From contig NZ_AZFQ01000050.1 in NCBI RefSeq assembly GCF_001435195.1, forward strand, positions 16,868 to 80,867: a DNA stretch of 64,000 nucleotides, read 5' to 3'. Shown here piece by piece: positions 8,808 through 17,319 of the stretch; the first letter of the stretch is position 1, and each line of letters opens with the position of its first letter. A program made the position numbers and the translations under genes. This stretch comes from Liquorilactobacillus satsumensis DSM 16230 = JCM 12392. GTDB lineage: Bacteria; Bacillota; Bacilli; Lactobacillales; Lactobacillaceae. Below the pieces are notes generated by a model. That model did not search any database and was not told the DNA's origin. It saw nothing but the letters and a program-made list of their open reading frames with translations.

Positions 8808-9607
8808 TGGGAAAAAGTCAAAGGAGAACTCTTGGGGGAAAATATGGCTGGCTTTTCTGGGCATTAATGCTCTTGTTTATCTATCTGTGGACAATTACAG
8901 GTCTTTCTTTTTCTGGAATCCAGGCTTCTGCTGGAGAGGTGACACGTTCGATTATTAATGGCTTATTTCATCCAGACTGGGCATATGTTTATGATGGTTC
9001 GGGTGAAGATTTACTTTCTTTAATTCTGCAGACTTTGGCGATTGCTTTTTTAGGAACCTTCGTATCTGCGATCTTAAGCGTTCCATTTGCATTTTGGGCA
9101 GCAAGAGAGCGCCGAAAAAATAAAATGCATTGGCGTTCAACCAGTGGAAAATTCACGTTGGTGTTTATTCGAACCTTTCCGGAATTAGTACTCGCTATTA
9201 TGTTTATTAAAGCGGTTGGACCGGGGTCCTTTGCTGGTGTACTAGCAGTGTCAATTCATTCGATTGGAATGCTGGGCAAGCTGTTTAGCGAGGCTGTTGA
9301 GAATATGGATCGGGGTGTGGATGAAGCTTTAACGGCTGCAGGGGGAGGTCGAGTTGATGTGCTTTGTTTAGCGACACTGCCGACAGTAATGCCTGAGTTT
9401 CTGTCATTTACGCTTTATCGGTTTGAAATCGCAGTTCGTTCCGCCTCCATTTTAGGAATGGTTGGGGCAGGAGGGATCGGAACCCCACTATTATTTGCAA
9501 TCCAAACCCGTTCATGGTCAAGAGTGGGAATAATTCTATTAGGAATAATCATTATGGTGACAGCCATTGATTGGCTTTCAGGAACACTCAGAAAGAAGTT
9601 GGTGTAA
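8804..9607 (+). CDS. phnE2: PhnE-type ABC importer permease 2
   Basis: Second permease of the importer, 267 aa, with an N-terminal membrane segment (WLFWALMLLFIYLWTITGL), the conserved VPFAFWAARERR region and an EAA loop EALTAAGGGRVDVLCLATLP. It overlaps phnE1 by ATGA and its TAA is immediately followed by the ATG of the nucleotidase gene, so all five genes look like one transcript. Heterodimeric PhnE pairs are usual in Lactobacillales. Confidence 0.88.
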   Translation: MMGKSQRRTLGGKYGWLFWALMLLFIYLWTITGLSFSGIQASAGEVTRSIINGLFHPDWAYVYDGSGEDLLSLILQTLAIAFLGTFVSAILSVPFAFWAARERRKNKMHWRSTSGKFTLVFIRTFPELVLAIMFIKAVGPGSFAGVLAVSIHSIGMLGKLFSEAVENMDRGVDEALTAAGGGRVDVLCLATLPTVMPEFLSFTLYRFEIAVRSASILGMVGAGGIGTPLLFAIQTRSWSRVGIILLGIIIMVTAIDWLSGTLRKKLV

Positions 9608-11158
9608 ATGAAAATTCAAATCTTATCAACAAGCGATGTGCATGGATTTGTTTTTCCAACTAACTTTAGTACTCGAAATGATTACCATCCTTGGGGGTAT
9701 CTAAAAGCTGCACAGGTGATCAAAGAGCAACGTGCAGCAGCAGACGTGACTTTTTATATTGAAAATGGAGATTTTTTGGAAGGTTCTCCGATGGCGGCGT
9801 TTGCGCATCAAACTATGCAACACCACGCCTACTTTAAAGAATTTGGCGAGCTGCTGAATAAATTTCAGGTGGATTGTGGAGTTTTAGGAAATCATGAATT
9901 TAACTACGGGGAAGACTATCTTACAAAAGTGCTCGCTGACAGAAATTATCCGATTTTGGGAGCAAATTTGGATAAAGAGGGCAATCAAATTCTTGATGCA
10001 CCTTATCAAATAATCACTAAAAAGGGAGTTAGTGTCGCTTTTTTGGGATTGACAACGCAATATATCCCACACTGGGAACAGCCGAAAAATATTAAAGGAT
10101 GGCACTTTGAAGCGGCCGTTACAGCTGCTAAAAAATGGGTCCCGTTTTTACAGACACAAGCCGATCTTGTTGTAGTGGCATATCATGGTGGGATAGAATG
10201 TGATCCAGTTACGGGGGCTGCAACTGAACCACAAACTGGCGAGAATGAAGGGTATCGGTTGCTAGCTGAAGTTCCCGGAATAGATGCGCTAGTGACAGGA
10301 CATCAACATCGACAGCTTGCAACTCATATTCTGGGTGTTCCAGTTACCCAACCGGGTTATCGTGGCGAGCGTGTGGGCTGTATTACACTAGACTTGGATG
10401 AGGGCGGACGGATTGCACACAGTCAAGCGCAATTGCTAAGTACGGCAACAGCCGCCTTGGATGCTGAAACCACCACTGCACTGAGGTCTTGGTATTGCGC
10501 GACACAAGACTGGCTAGATCAGCCGCTTGCGAAGATCGAGGGCAATATGCGGCTTAAGGATCATTTGCAGGCTCGGTTAGCTGGCCATCCTTATCTTGAA
10601 TTTGTTAATCAAGTCCAAATGGAGGCTACTGGGACGAAGATCGCAGCGACTGCTCTTTTTTCAGATGAAGTCCAAGGTTTCAATAACCTAGTTACAATCC
10701 GTGATGTGATCAATAGCTATATTTTTCCCAACACTTTAGTAGTAGAAGAGGTTTCAGGTGAAGAGTTGACTCAAGCACTTGAACGTTGTGCTGCTTTTTT
10801 TGAACTTCGCAATGATGGGAGTGTAGGCATTGCGGCTAATTTCTTGGAGCCCAAACAGCAGTTATTTAACTATGATTATTACAGTGGCATTGACTATACT
10901 TTTGATTTAACCCAACCGGTTGGTAAAAGAGTTAAAAATTTAGTGTTCCATGGAAAAAAAGTCAACAAAGAAACTCGGTTGAAAGTCACCTTGAATCAGT
11001 ATCGAGGTGTCGGTGGGGGAGACTATCCGATGTTTGCGGCTAATAAAATTATCGCTAGTGATGAGCGTGAAGTTGCACAACTGCTGATTGCTTATTTACA
11101 ACGGCATCCTAAATACATAGCAGTGACACCACATAATCTTCATGTCATTACCAAGTAG
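9608..11158 (+). CDS. Cytoplasmic 5'-nucleotidase / 2',3'-cyclic-nucleotide phosphodiesterase family metallophosphatase
   Basis: Two-domain enzyme of the UshA/YfkN family that hydrolyses phosphate esters of nucleotides. The N-terminal calcineurin-like domain carries the dimetal ligands: STSDVHG (Asp10, His12), ENGDFLEG, GNHEFNYG, AYHGGIE and VTGHQHR. The C-terminal half (from about residue 330) is the 5'-nucleotidase substrate-binding domain, with FSDEVQGFNN and RGVGGGDYP. There is no signal peptide or anchor, unlike the secreted members of the family, so it should act inside the cell. It starts directly at the phnE2 stop, and imported phosphorylated compounds are its likely substrates (inference). 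Confidence 0.86.
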   Translation: MKIQILSTSDVHGFVFPTNFSTRNDYHPWGYLKAAQVIKEQRAAADVTFYIENGDFLEGSPMAAFAHQTMQHHAYFKEFGELLNKFQVDCGVLGNHEFNYGEDYLTKVLADRNYPILGANLDKEGNQILDAPYQIITKKGVSVAFLGLTTQYIPHWEQPKNIKGWHFEAAVTAAKKWVPFLQTQADLVVVAYHGGIECDPVTGAATEPQTGENEGYRLLAEVPGIDALVTGHQHRQLATHILGVPVTQPGYRGERVGCITLDLDEGGRIAHSQAQLLSTATAALDAETTTALRSWYCATQDWLDQPLAKIEGNMRLKDHLQARLAGHPYLEFVNQVQMEATGTKIAATALFSDEVQGFNNLVTIRDVINSYIFPNTLVVEEVSGEELTQALERCAAFFELRNDGSVGIAANFLEPKQQLFNYDYYSGIDYTFDLTQPVGKRVKNLVFHGKKVNKETRLKVTLNQYRGVGGGDYPMFAANKIIASDEREVAQLLIAYLQRHPKYIAVTPHNLHVITK

Positions 11159-11213
11159 ATGTTAAGTTAAAAATCTTCACTGCTGCACTAAACTACCCAT
11201 CAGGCAACCAAAA

Positions 11214-11294
11214 AACAGGACAATAGCATGCAGCGTAAGCGTTAATTTGAACTGCTTAATAAGCTCAAATTAAGCTGACTGCTATTGTCCTGTT
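11214..11294. terminator. Nested bidirectional hairpin between the nucleotidase gene and msrB
   Basis: A perfect 15-bp outer stem (AACAGGACAATAGCA 11214-11228 with TGCTATTGTCCTGTT 11280-11294) encloses a 9-bp inner stem (TTAATTTGA/TCAAATTAA, starting 11242) and a central palindrome GCTTAATAAGC. The outer stem is followed by TT on the + side and preceded by AAAAA. It lies between convergent genes, so it should terminate both. Confidence 0.75.
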
Positions 11295-11396
11295 TATTTG
11301 CTTTTAAAAATACGCGGCGTATCCAGGTTTTATTTTGGAGATTAATACAGGCGATTTCTGGTTAGTAGAAGATACTGTGCTCTAGTTGCGTAATTT

Positions 11397-11831
11397 TTAG
11401 GTGAATAATTTTTTAAAAGTGCCATAACCCGCTGCTTGTAGTTGAGAAACCGGGATGAAACGTAACGCAGCTGAGTTAATGCAATACCGCAACCCGCCTT
11501 TGTCTTGCGGACCATCCGTGAAAACATGCCCTAAATGAGAATTGGCATCTTGACTGCGAACTTCGGTGCGCTGCATTCCAAGTGACCAGTCGGCACCTTC
11601 TTTAATTGCGTTGCCTGCTAGCGGTTTTGTGAAGGATGGCCAGCCACAGCCAGCATCATACTTGTCTTTTGAGCTAAAGAGCGGTTCACCGCTGACAATG
11701 TCAACATAAATTCCCTCTTCGTAAAAATCATCATATTTACCGGAGAATGGCTGTTCAGTTGCTGCTTCTTGGGTTACTGCAAATTCTTCAGGTGAAAGAC
11801 GTTTGCGTAATGCCTCTTTGCTTTCTTTCAT
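11397..11831 (-). CDS. msrB: Peptide-methionine (R)-S-oxide reductase MsrB
   Basis: Repairs oxidised methionine (R-sulfoxide) in proteins in the cytoplasm. Family signatures [32 protein letters not shown] and the catalytic-Cys motif [11 protein letters not shown] are intact over 144 aa, the normal single-domain length. The two zinc-binding CXXC pairs found in some MsrB proteins are absent, as in many lactobacilli. GAGG lies about 9 nt upstream of the ATG. It is downstream of ogt on the same strand with an 80-bp gap. Confidence 0.94.
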   Translation of the reverse strand: MKESKEALRKRLSPEEFAVTQEAATEQPFSGKYDDFYEEGIYVDIVSGEPLFSSKDKYDAGCGWPSFTKPLAGNAIKEGADWSLGMQRTEVRSQDANSHLGHVFTDGPQDKGGLRYCINSAALRFIPVSQLQAAGYGTFKKLFT

Positions 11832-11911
11832 TTTAATAACCTCACTTTTTAAGCAGACGTGTACATTTCAAACAAAATTCAAACGACCACCAGTACCAGA
11901 CTTAAGCCTTG

Positions 11912-12433
11912 CTATTTTAACTTTTCAGCGAGTGGCATGCCCAATTCAAGCTCCAGCAACTGGGCTTTTTTGGCGAGTCCGGCAGCATAGCCGGTAAGTT
12001 TTCCGGTGCTGCCAATAATCCGGTGACAAGGAATTAAAAGTGCAATCGGATTGTGTCCCACCGCACCGCCGACTGCTTGGGCAGAGAGCGAACGACGGTG
12101 TAGCCGCGTAGCTAACGTTTGTGCAATTTGACCATAAGTTCGTGTCTGACCATATGGAACTTCTTGTAAGACAGCAAGAACAGCCCTTCGAAAAGCAGTT
12201 ACTTGGGGGAAGAGTGGAATTTCAGCTGGACTTGGATTTTTAGATAAAAAATACGCATCAAGCCAGCGGGTAACTTGCTTTAAGACGGAAGTTTCTTGAA
12301 GCTGAACTGGTTGTCCAGTAATCGTTGCCTGATAATATTTTTGTCCTTTAAACCATAAGCCAACTAAAGCAGTTTCGTTACTGACAAGTGTGAGCTCACC
12401 TAGAGGAGAGTGGTATGATTGTTGGTAGAGCAT
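11912..12433 (-). CDS. ogt: Methylated-DNA--[protein]-cysteine S-methyltransferase
   Basis: Suicide repair protein that moves O6-alkyl groups from guanine to its own Cys. The active-site motif is ALLIPCHRIIGSTGKLTGYAAGL, preceded by the recognition-helix region TYGQIAQTLATR. The start is ATG 12433 (MLYQQSYHSPLGEL): AAGGAGG lies 6 nt upstream of it, whereas the longer open frame to 12475 has no binding site. The mature length of 173 aa is typical. Confidence 0.93.
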   Translation of the reverse strand: MLYQQSYHSPLGELTLVSNETALVGLWFKGQKYYQATITGQPVQLQETSVLKQVTRWLDAYFLSKNPSPAEIPLFPQVTAFRRAVLAVLQEVPYGQTRTYGQIAQTLATRLHRRSLSAQAVGGAVGHNPIALLIPCHRIIGSTGKLTGYAAGLAKKAQLLELELGMPLAEKLK

Positions 12434-12621
12434 ATGCAACCTCCTTGAGAAGAATTTTAAATGGGTACTGTTCACTTTCTAATTAAATCCGATTAAGCAT
12501 TAACTTGCAATTGATATGCTATTATTAAAAAGAAGCGCTATGTTTAAAGCGTCTTTTAGACAACTGAAAATTTGCGCAAGCTGCTGGGAGTAAGCAAAAA
12601 TGCAGTTTGATTTTAGCGCAC

Positions 12622-12658
12622 AAAAAAATCCGCACGTAATCAAAGTTACACTGCGGAG
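12622..12658 (-). terminator. Terminator of the tRNA-Ala gene
   Basis: On the minus strand TCCGCA pairs with TGCGGA, with an inner GTAA/TTAC pairing, and is followed by TTTTTTT just downstream of the tRNA 3' end. Confidence 0.75.
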
Positions 12659-12668
12659 AAAATTTAAA

Positions 12669-12741
12669 TGGATCATGCCGGACTTGAACCGGCGACCTCC
12701 TACATGCGAAGCAGGCGCTCTCCCAACTGAGCTAATGACCC
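12669..12741 (-). tRNA. tRNA-Ala, anticodon CGC
   Basis: The minus strand folds into a full cloverleaf. The acceptor stem GGGTCAT/ATGATCC contains the G3:U70 pair that defines alanine tRNAs. The D-arm region is AGCTCAGTTGGGAGAGC, the anticodon arm CCTGC-TTCGCAT-GTAGG gives anticodon CGC, and the T-arm is GCCGGTTCAAGTCCGGC. The discriminator is A and CCA is not encoded. Confidence 0.95.
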
Positions 12742-12857
12742 AAACAATGTACAATGATACCACATTTGGGAAAATATACAATATCACGTTGATAATTTGG
12801 GACATTAAAAAATAAATTAATAAATAACACGGATATTTGAAAAAGGGGAAAAGATTT

Positions 12858-14954
12858 ATGGAGGTTATTTACACAATTTTATTACTGATTTTTGGAGTGA
12901 TTATCGCTAACTTCCTAGCACAGCGCTGGAACTTTTTTCCACGTGCTATCTGGCAAATCTTAGCTGGGGTTTTAATTGCACTGGTTCCTGCTTTTTCCGG
13001 TTTAGAAGTGAAACTAGACCCAGAATGGTTCATGGCACTCATAGTTGCACCACTTCTTTTTTGCGAGGGGCAACAGACTAATGGACGGGTCTTTTCTAAA
13101 AATTTTAGAACGATTCTGAGTTTAGCTGGAGTTTTAGCAGTATTAGTAATGACACTACTGACCTTAACAATGAAGCTTACACTTGCTTGGAGTTGGGGCG
13201 CTGCCCTTGCGCTAGCTGCAATTATTACCCCAACGGATGCGACTGCTCTTGGATCTGTTAAGAATGGCTTTGAAATGCCCTTGAAAGTGGAACATCGATT
13301 GACACTAGAGTCAATGTTTAATGATGCAACCGGATTAGTGGGCCTGCAGTTGGCAAGCGTGGTGGTCTTAACGGGTCATTTATCACCGTTGATGAGCGTG
13401 GGCAATTTTCTAATGGTTTCTATCGGCGGCGGAATTTTTGGAATCGGCGTGACCTTTTTGTTGATTCAAATGCGAAAGGGGTTATTAAAGAGGCGTTATG
13501 ATGATATTACCAGTCATGTTTTACTACAACTTTTTACACCATTAGTGATTTATGTAGCTGCTGAAAACTTGCACTTATCAGGTGTGATTGCTGTTGTCAT
13601 GGCAGGTATTTTCCATCATGAAGAACAAGAAAGAACTTTGTTGGTAGCAGCGCAGATGAACAACTTGCTACAACAACTTTGGAGTTTATTAACGGAGCTG
13701 CTCAATGGAATTGTTTTTGTAATTTTGGGTGTTAGTCTTGTCCCAATCTTTAGCAGGAACCTTGTACAACGGCAGTGGCTGCTTTTTCTTGGATTGAGTA
13801 TGGGTTTATACCTGTTAATGACATTTATTCGTTTTGTTTTTGAATTATGCACACTTTCGAAAAAAAAGGCTGCCAGAATTAAAAATTCTTTGATTTTTGC
13901 GCTTGGAGGAGTTCATGGGACAGTTACATTAGCAATGGCATTGACCGTGCCATTAATGTTAAAAACAAGCAAAAGCACCACTTGGTATGACAATCTAGTC
14001 ACGCTTGCAGCTTTAGTAATCCTAATAAGCTTATTCGTCCCCCTTATTTTTCTGCGTTTCTTACTGAAGAAAGAGGCACAGGCGTACACTGAGGCGGAAC
14101 TTGCTCAAGCCCGTACAGAAATTGTGAACGCCGCCTTTTCGTATATCAATGAGTTGGAGACTACTGGGGCAACTAAAGAACGTTTACGCTGGCGGGTAAA
14201 AACGCAATTAGGCTACGATGCGCAAAAATTCCCAGAACAGCGGCAGTGGCAGCAGATGTTAGGTGAGCTACAACGGCAGCGGGACACGGCTGTACAACAG
14301 GCAGTTGATGCTGGAAGCTTAAACGAAGACGGACTTGTTTTATGGAATAAGCTAAAGCAATTCAATCTTGCGCTGCAAGGAAAAGAACGTATCGAAAAAG
14401 GATTTTTGAAACGTTTTTTAATTAGGAACAAAAGATGGCTTGTTAGAATTTTTTTGCGCTGGACGCTGAATTTTGAAAAAGACTATCCACGCTTGCAGGC
14501 AAAGCTAGCACGACTTGAACACCAGGTGAATAGAACAACTAGTGTACGAAGAAAACACAAACTGCAATTAAAGATTGAGAAGTATGCTAAAAAGATAGCT
14601 TTTTATAAGAAATATACAGATCGTAATAGAACTGAACAGTGGCGCAGTAACTTACAGCAACTGCAGCAGATTTTAGCACCGGTAGATAACAATTTTATTG
14701 CTGCAAAGGAACAAGCTGGGACAGATCAACAGCTGCTGATTGCACTTAAGCAGCTGGTAGGACATGAAGCAACTGCATTACAGCAGCAATTTGAAGCCCC
14801 AGTCCAAGAGAATACTGAGTTGCTTAAAGTTTTAAACTTTGAATTAGCCTTTCTCAACGAAGCACGCACAAATGAGTCTGGAATTAATCCAGCGGTGATA
14901 AAACATTTGGCTGATGAACTTATTTCCGCACAAAGTATTTTAATAGCGGTGTGA
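12858..14954 (+). CDS. CPA1-type Na+/H+ antiporter (NhaP-like) with long cytoplasmic tail
   Basis: Predicted membrane antiporter exporting Na+ (or K+) in exchange for protons. The first ~410 residues are very hydrophobic, with about a dozen membrane segments, and include the family region AAIITPTDATALGSVKNGFEM and the ion-site stretch LESMFNDATGLVGL. The remaining ~290 residues are charged, Gln/Arg/Lys-rich and probably helical, a cytoplasmic regulatory tail. ATG 12858 is chosen (AAGGGGAAAAG just upstream) over TTG 12837. It is 698 aa long, usual for the bacterial long-tail CPA1 group. It converges on the opuC operon. Confidence 0.9.
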   Translation: MEVIYTILLLIFGVIIANFLAQRWNFFPRAIWQILAGVLIALVPAFSGLEVKLDPEWFMALIVAPLLFCEGQQTNGRVFSKNFRTILSLAGVLAVLVMTLLTLTMKLTLAWSWGAALALAAIITPTDATALGSVKNGFEMPLKVEHRLTLESMFNDATGLVGLQLASVVVLTGHLSPLMSVGNFLMVSIGGGIFGIGVTFLLIQMRKGLLKRRYDDITSHVLLQLFTPLVIYVAAENLHLSGVIAVVMAGIFHHEEQERTLLVAAQMNNLLQQLWSLLTELLNGIVFVILGVSLVPIFSRNLVQRQWLLFLGLSMGLYLLMTFIRFVFELCTLSKKKAARIKNSLIFALGGVHGTVTLAMALTVPLMLKTSKSTTWYDNLVTLAALVILISLFVPLIFLRFLLKKEAQAYTEAELAQARTEIVNAAFSYINELETTGATKERLRWRVKTQLGYDAQKFPEQRQWQQMLGELQRQRDTAVQQAVDAGSLNEDGLVLWNKLKQFNLALQGKERIEKGFLKRFLIRNKRWLVRIFLRWTLNFEKDYPRLQAKLARLEHQVNRTTSVRRKHKLQLKIEKYAKKIAFYKKYTDRNRTEQWRSNLQQLQQILAPVDNNFIAAKEQAGTDQQLLIALKQLVGHEATALQQQFEAPVQENTELLKVLNFELAFLNEARTNESGINPAVIKHLADELISAQSILIAV

Positions 14955-15002
14955 CGGGTTCAATGCGGTAACCAAGATTAAGGTAAACTGATTAGTTAAA
15001 AA

Positions 15003-15054
15003 ATTGGAGTAACACATTGCTGGGGAGAACCTGTAAGCACTGTGATACTCCAAT
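15003..15054. terminator. Bidirectional terminator between the antiporter gene and opuCD
   Basis: ATTGGAGTA (15003-15011) pairs with TACTCCAAT (15046-15054), continued by ACACA/TGTG-type pairing inside. There are T-rich flanks on both sides (TTTTT on the minus strand, TCTTATTTTAT on the plus strand). Confidence 0.75.
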
Positions 15055-15087
15055 CTTATTTTATAGACTGAAAATTTAACCGAGAGT

Positions 15088-15744
15088 CTAATCACTTGTT
15101 TGTGGACTGAGTTTGCGTTGAATAAAGCCAAGCAGCAAGTCTGAAATAATGGTCATTAAAGCGGTTGGTAGCGCACCAGCAAGAATAATGGCACCACCAT
15201 TTGTAGCATTGGTTCCGCGGATAATGATATCGCCTAAACCTCCTGCACCCACGAATGCCCCAATTGCTGTAATTCCGATTGCAATTACCAACGCATTTCG
15301 AATGCCACCCATAATTACTGAAAAAGACAGTGGAAGTTCAATCAAGTAAAGAATCTGAAATTTTGTCATCCCCATTCCCCTACCAGAATCAAGGACATTT
15401 GCATCAACGCCTTGCATGCCGGCATAGGTATTTTTGATGATCGGAAGTAAGGAGTAGAGAAAGACGGTGGCAATGACGGTATTTACCCCAAGTCCTAAAC
15501 CTAACATGATGATTGAGAGCATTGCGAGTGATGGAATTGTCTGGATTACATTGGCAATTCCAATCACAGTATCACTGAGTTTTTTTCTGCGTGCAATCAA
15601 AATACCAAGAGGAATACCTACAATCGCTGCAAAGAGCACACCATAAACTGAAATTAAGAAATGACGGGTGAACTGTTGTAAAACGAAAAAGCCGTTATGA
15701 GCAAAGTAATACCAAAATTGATCCCATGTACTCAGGCCTGTCAT
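15088..15744 (-). CDS. opuCD: Osmolyte ABC importer permease OpuCD-type
   Basis: Second membrane subunit of a glycine betaine/carnitine/choline importer. It has the OpuC/ProW permease pattern: TRHFLISVYGVLFAAIVGIPLGILIARR, IANVIQTIPSLAMLSIIMLGLGLG and the EAA-like loop GMGMTKFQILYLIELP. At 218 aa it has the normal length. It overlaps the opuCC stop by one base. Last gene of the four-gene minus-strand operon. Confidence 0.92.
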   Translation of the reverse strand: MTGLSTWDQFWYYFAHNGFFVLQQFTRHFLISVYGVLFAAIVGIPLGILIARRKKLSDTVIGIANVIQTIPSLAMLSIIMLGLGLGVNTVIATVFLYSLLPIIKNTYAGMQGVDANVLDSGRGMGMTKFQILYLIELPLSFSVIMGGIRNALVIAIGITAIGAFVGAGGLGDIIIRGTNATNGGAIILAGALPTALMTIISDLLLGFIQRKLSPQTSD

Positions 15745-16676
15745 TAATTGTCATCTCCTTTAAAGTAATTGTGTTTTTCAAGAAATTGTTGGGCAACTAC
15801 TGAAGGCTCCAACAAGTTATTATCAACCTCATAATTTAAGGTTTGCATTGTCTTTAAATTTATTTTTCCATCTAAACGGTGCAATACTGGCGCAAGTTTA
15901 GGATATTTCTTGAGTAAAGAGTCATTGACGACCATTGAGCAATTATAGGGTGGAAAGAAACGTTTATCATCTTTCAGAATTTTCAGATGATAGCTTTTAA
16001 TTCTGCCATCGGTGGAGTAGCCAAGTACGGTTTCCATTTTACCCGCTTCAACAGCATCATAGACTAGCCCGATTTGCATCGGATATACGCGGCCAAAGCT
16101 AAAACCATAGTATTTGGTGAAGTCCTGATAGCCATCACCCTTACGATTCATCCAAGAAGTATCGACACCGGCATTCAAACTGCTGGAAATTTTTTGCAGA
16201 TCAGAAATATTGTTTAATTGGTGTTTTTGCGCAAAGGCTTGTGTGGTCATAAAAGCATAAGTATCCGCAAATCCGTATGAAGGGAACCAAGTTTGATGGT
16301 AGCGCTGCTTGAATTCTCGTTTTACAAGCCTTGAGGCTTTAGCAGGATCTTTAATGTTTGAAAGCTGTAAAACCCCGGTCAAATCGGTACCAGTATAGCG
16401 GGTTGCTGAAATATCGGCATCATGGCGCAGCATTGCTTGATGTGCAACCGTTGAAGAACCCAGATTGTTGACTAACGAAATTTTATAGCCCAGTTCATGA
16501 TTAATCAACTGACCTACGATATTGGCAATGATCTGTGATTCGGTGGAACTTTGAGAAGCAATTTTAATTGTATTTTTATCAGAACCACTTACGCCGGGAA
16601 GACCACAGCTAGTTAACAACATTGGACAAATGGCGAGAAAGAAGACTAACATGATTTTTTTTAAATATTTGGACAT
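15744..16676 (-). CDS. opuCC: Osmolyte-binding lipoprotein OpuCC-type
   Basis: Lipoprotein receptor for quaternary ammonium osmolytes. A basic N-terminus and hydrophobic core end in the lipobox LTSC (Cys about residue 24). The OpuAC/ProX-like fold follows: NTIKIASQSSTESQIIANIVGQLI, LRHDADISATRYTGTDLTG, LGYSTDGRIKSYHLKILKDDKRFFPPYNCSMVV. It lies 13 bp after opuCB with a GAGGGTGAG site. The exact osmolyte cannot be told from the sequence. Confidence 0.92.
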   Translation of the reverse strand: MSKYLKKIMLVFFLAICPMLLTSCGLPGVSGSDKNTIKIASQSSTESQIIANIVGQLINHELGYKISLVNNLGSSTVAHQAMLRHDADISATRYTGTDLTGVLQLSNIKDPAKASRLVKREFKQRYHQTWFPSYGFADTYAFMTTQAFAQKHQLNNISDLQKISSSLNAGVDTSWMNRKGDGYQDFTKYYGFSFGRVYPMQIGLVYDAVEAGKMETVLGYSTDGRIKSYHLKILKDDKRFFPPYNCSMVVNDSLLKKYPKLAPVLHRLDGKINLKTMQTLNYEVDNNLLEPSVVAQQFLEKHNYFKGDDN

Positions 16677-16689
16677 CTTCTCACCCTCC

Positions 16690-17319
16690 TTAGGTCCTTT
16701 GATTAATTGGAGTTAAGGTCTTCTCCAATTTACCGAGTGAAAAATCAACGACGATTGCCATGATCGCAACTGGAATGGTCCCACCAATAATCAAATCAGG
16801 TTGAAAGAGGTTCAAGCCATTAAAAATCAAGTCACCTAAACCGCCGCCACCAATGTAAGAAGCCAACGTTGCCCATGAAATCACATAAACTGCTGACAAA
16901 CGAATCCCCGCCATAATAACTGGCATCGCAATCGGAATTTCGACATGTCTGATTGACTGCAAATTAGTCATCCCCATTCCTTTGACACTGTCTTTAAGCT
17001 GGGGATCAACTTTTTCCATTCCAATGTAAGTATTTCTAAGAATCGGTAAGAGTGAATAAATGAAAAGAGCAACGATGGCCGGTAGTTTGCCAATTCCAAA
17101 AAGAGGAATCATTAGTGCCAGCAAGGCTAGAGAAGGGACTGTCTGAAGCATACCGGCAATTCCAATGACTATTTTGGCTGTTCGCGGAGCTCGCGTAAGT
17201 AAGACACCTAAGGGCACTGCAACAGCTATTCCAAAGAAAAGAGCGAGTGCCGAGGTATAGAATTGTTCCCAGGTCTTAAAAATAAGCTGACTGCCGTATT
17301 CATTCAAAAAATCAAGCAT
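16690..17319 (-). CDS. opuCB: Osmolyte ABC importer permease OpuCB-type
   Basis: First membrane subunit of the OpuC importer, similar in layout to opuCD ([43 protein letters not shown]-like [17 protein letters not shown]). ATG 17319 is preferred over the GTG at 17328 because GGGAGG lies 9 nt upstream of it. The gene then overlaps the end of opuCA by 8 bp, which suggests translational coupling. Confidence 0.92.
   Translation of the reverse strand: MLDFLNEYGSQLIFKTWEQFYTSALALFFGIAVAVPLGVLLTRAPRTAKIVIGIAGMLQTVPSLALLALMIPLFGIGKLPAIVALFIYSLLPILRNTYIGMEKVDPQLKDSVKGMGMTNLQSIRHVEIPIAMPVIMAGIRLSAVYVISWATLASYIGGGGLGDLIFNGLNLFQPDLIIGGTIPVAIMAIVVDFSLGKLEKTLTPINQRT

Noticed and set aside
11803..11997. 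Small + strand ORFs opposite msrB and ogt
   Set aside because: Shadows of well-supported minus-strand genes; no RBS and no recognisable domain.
12500..12815. ORFs overlapping the tRNA-Ala on both strands
   Set aside because: They are read-throughs of the tRNA and its terminator, with no ribosome binding site and no family resemblance.
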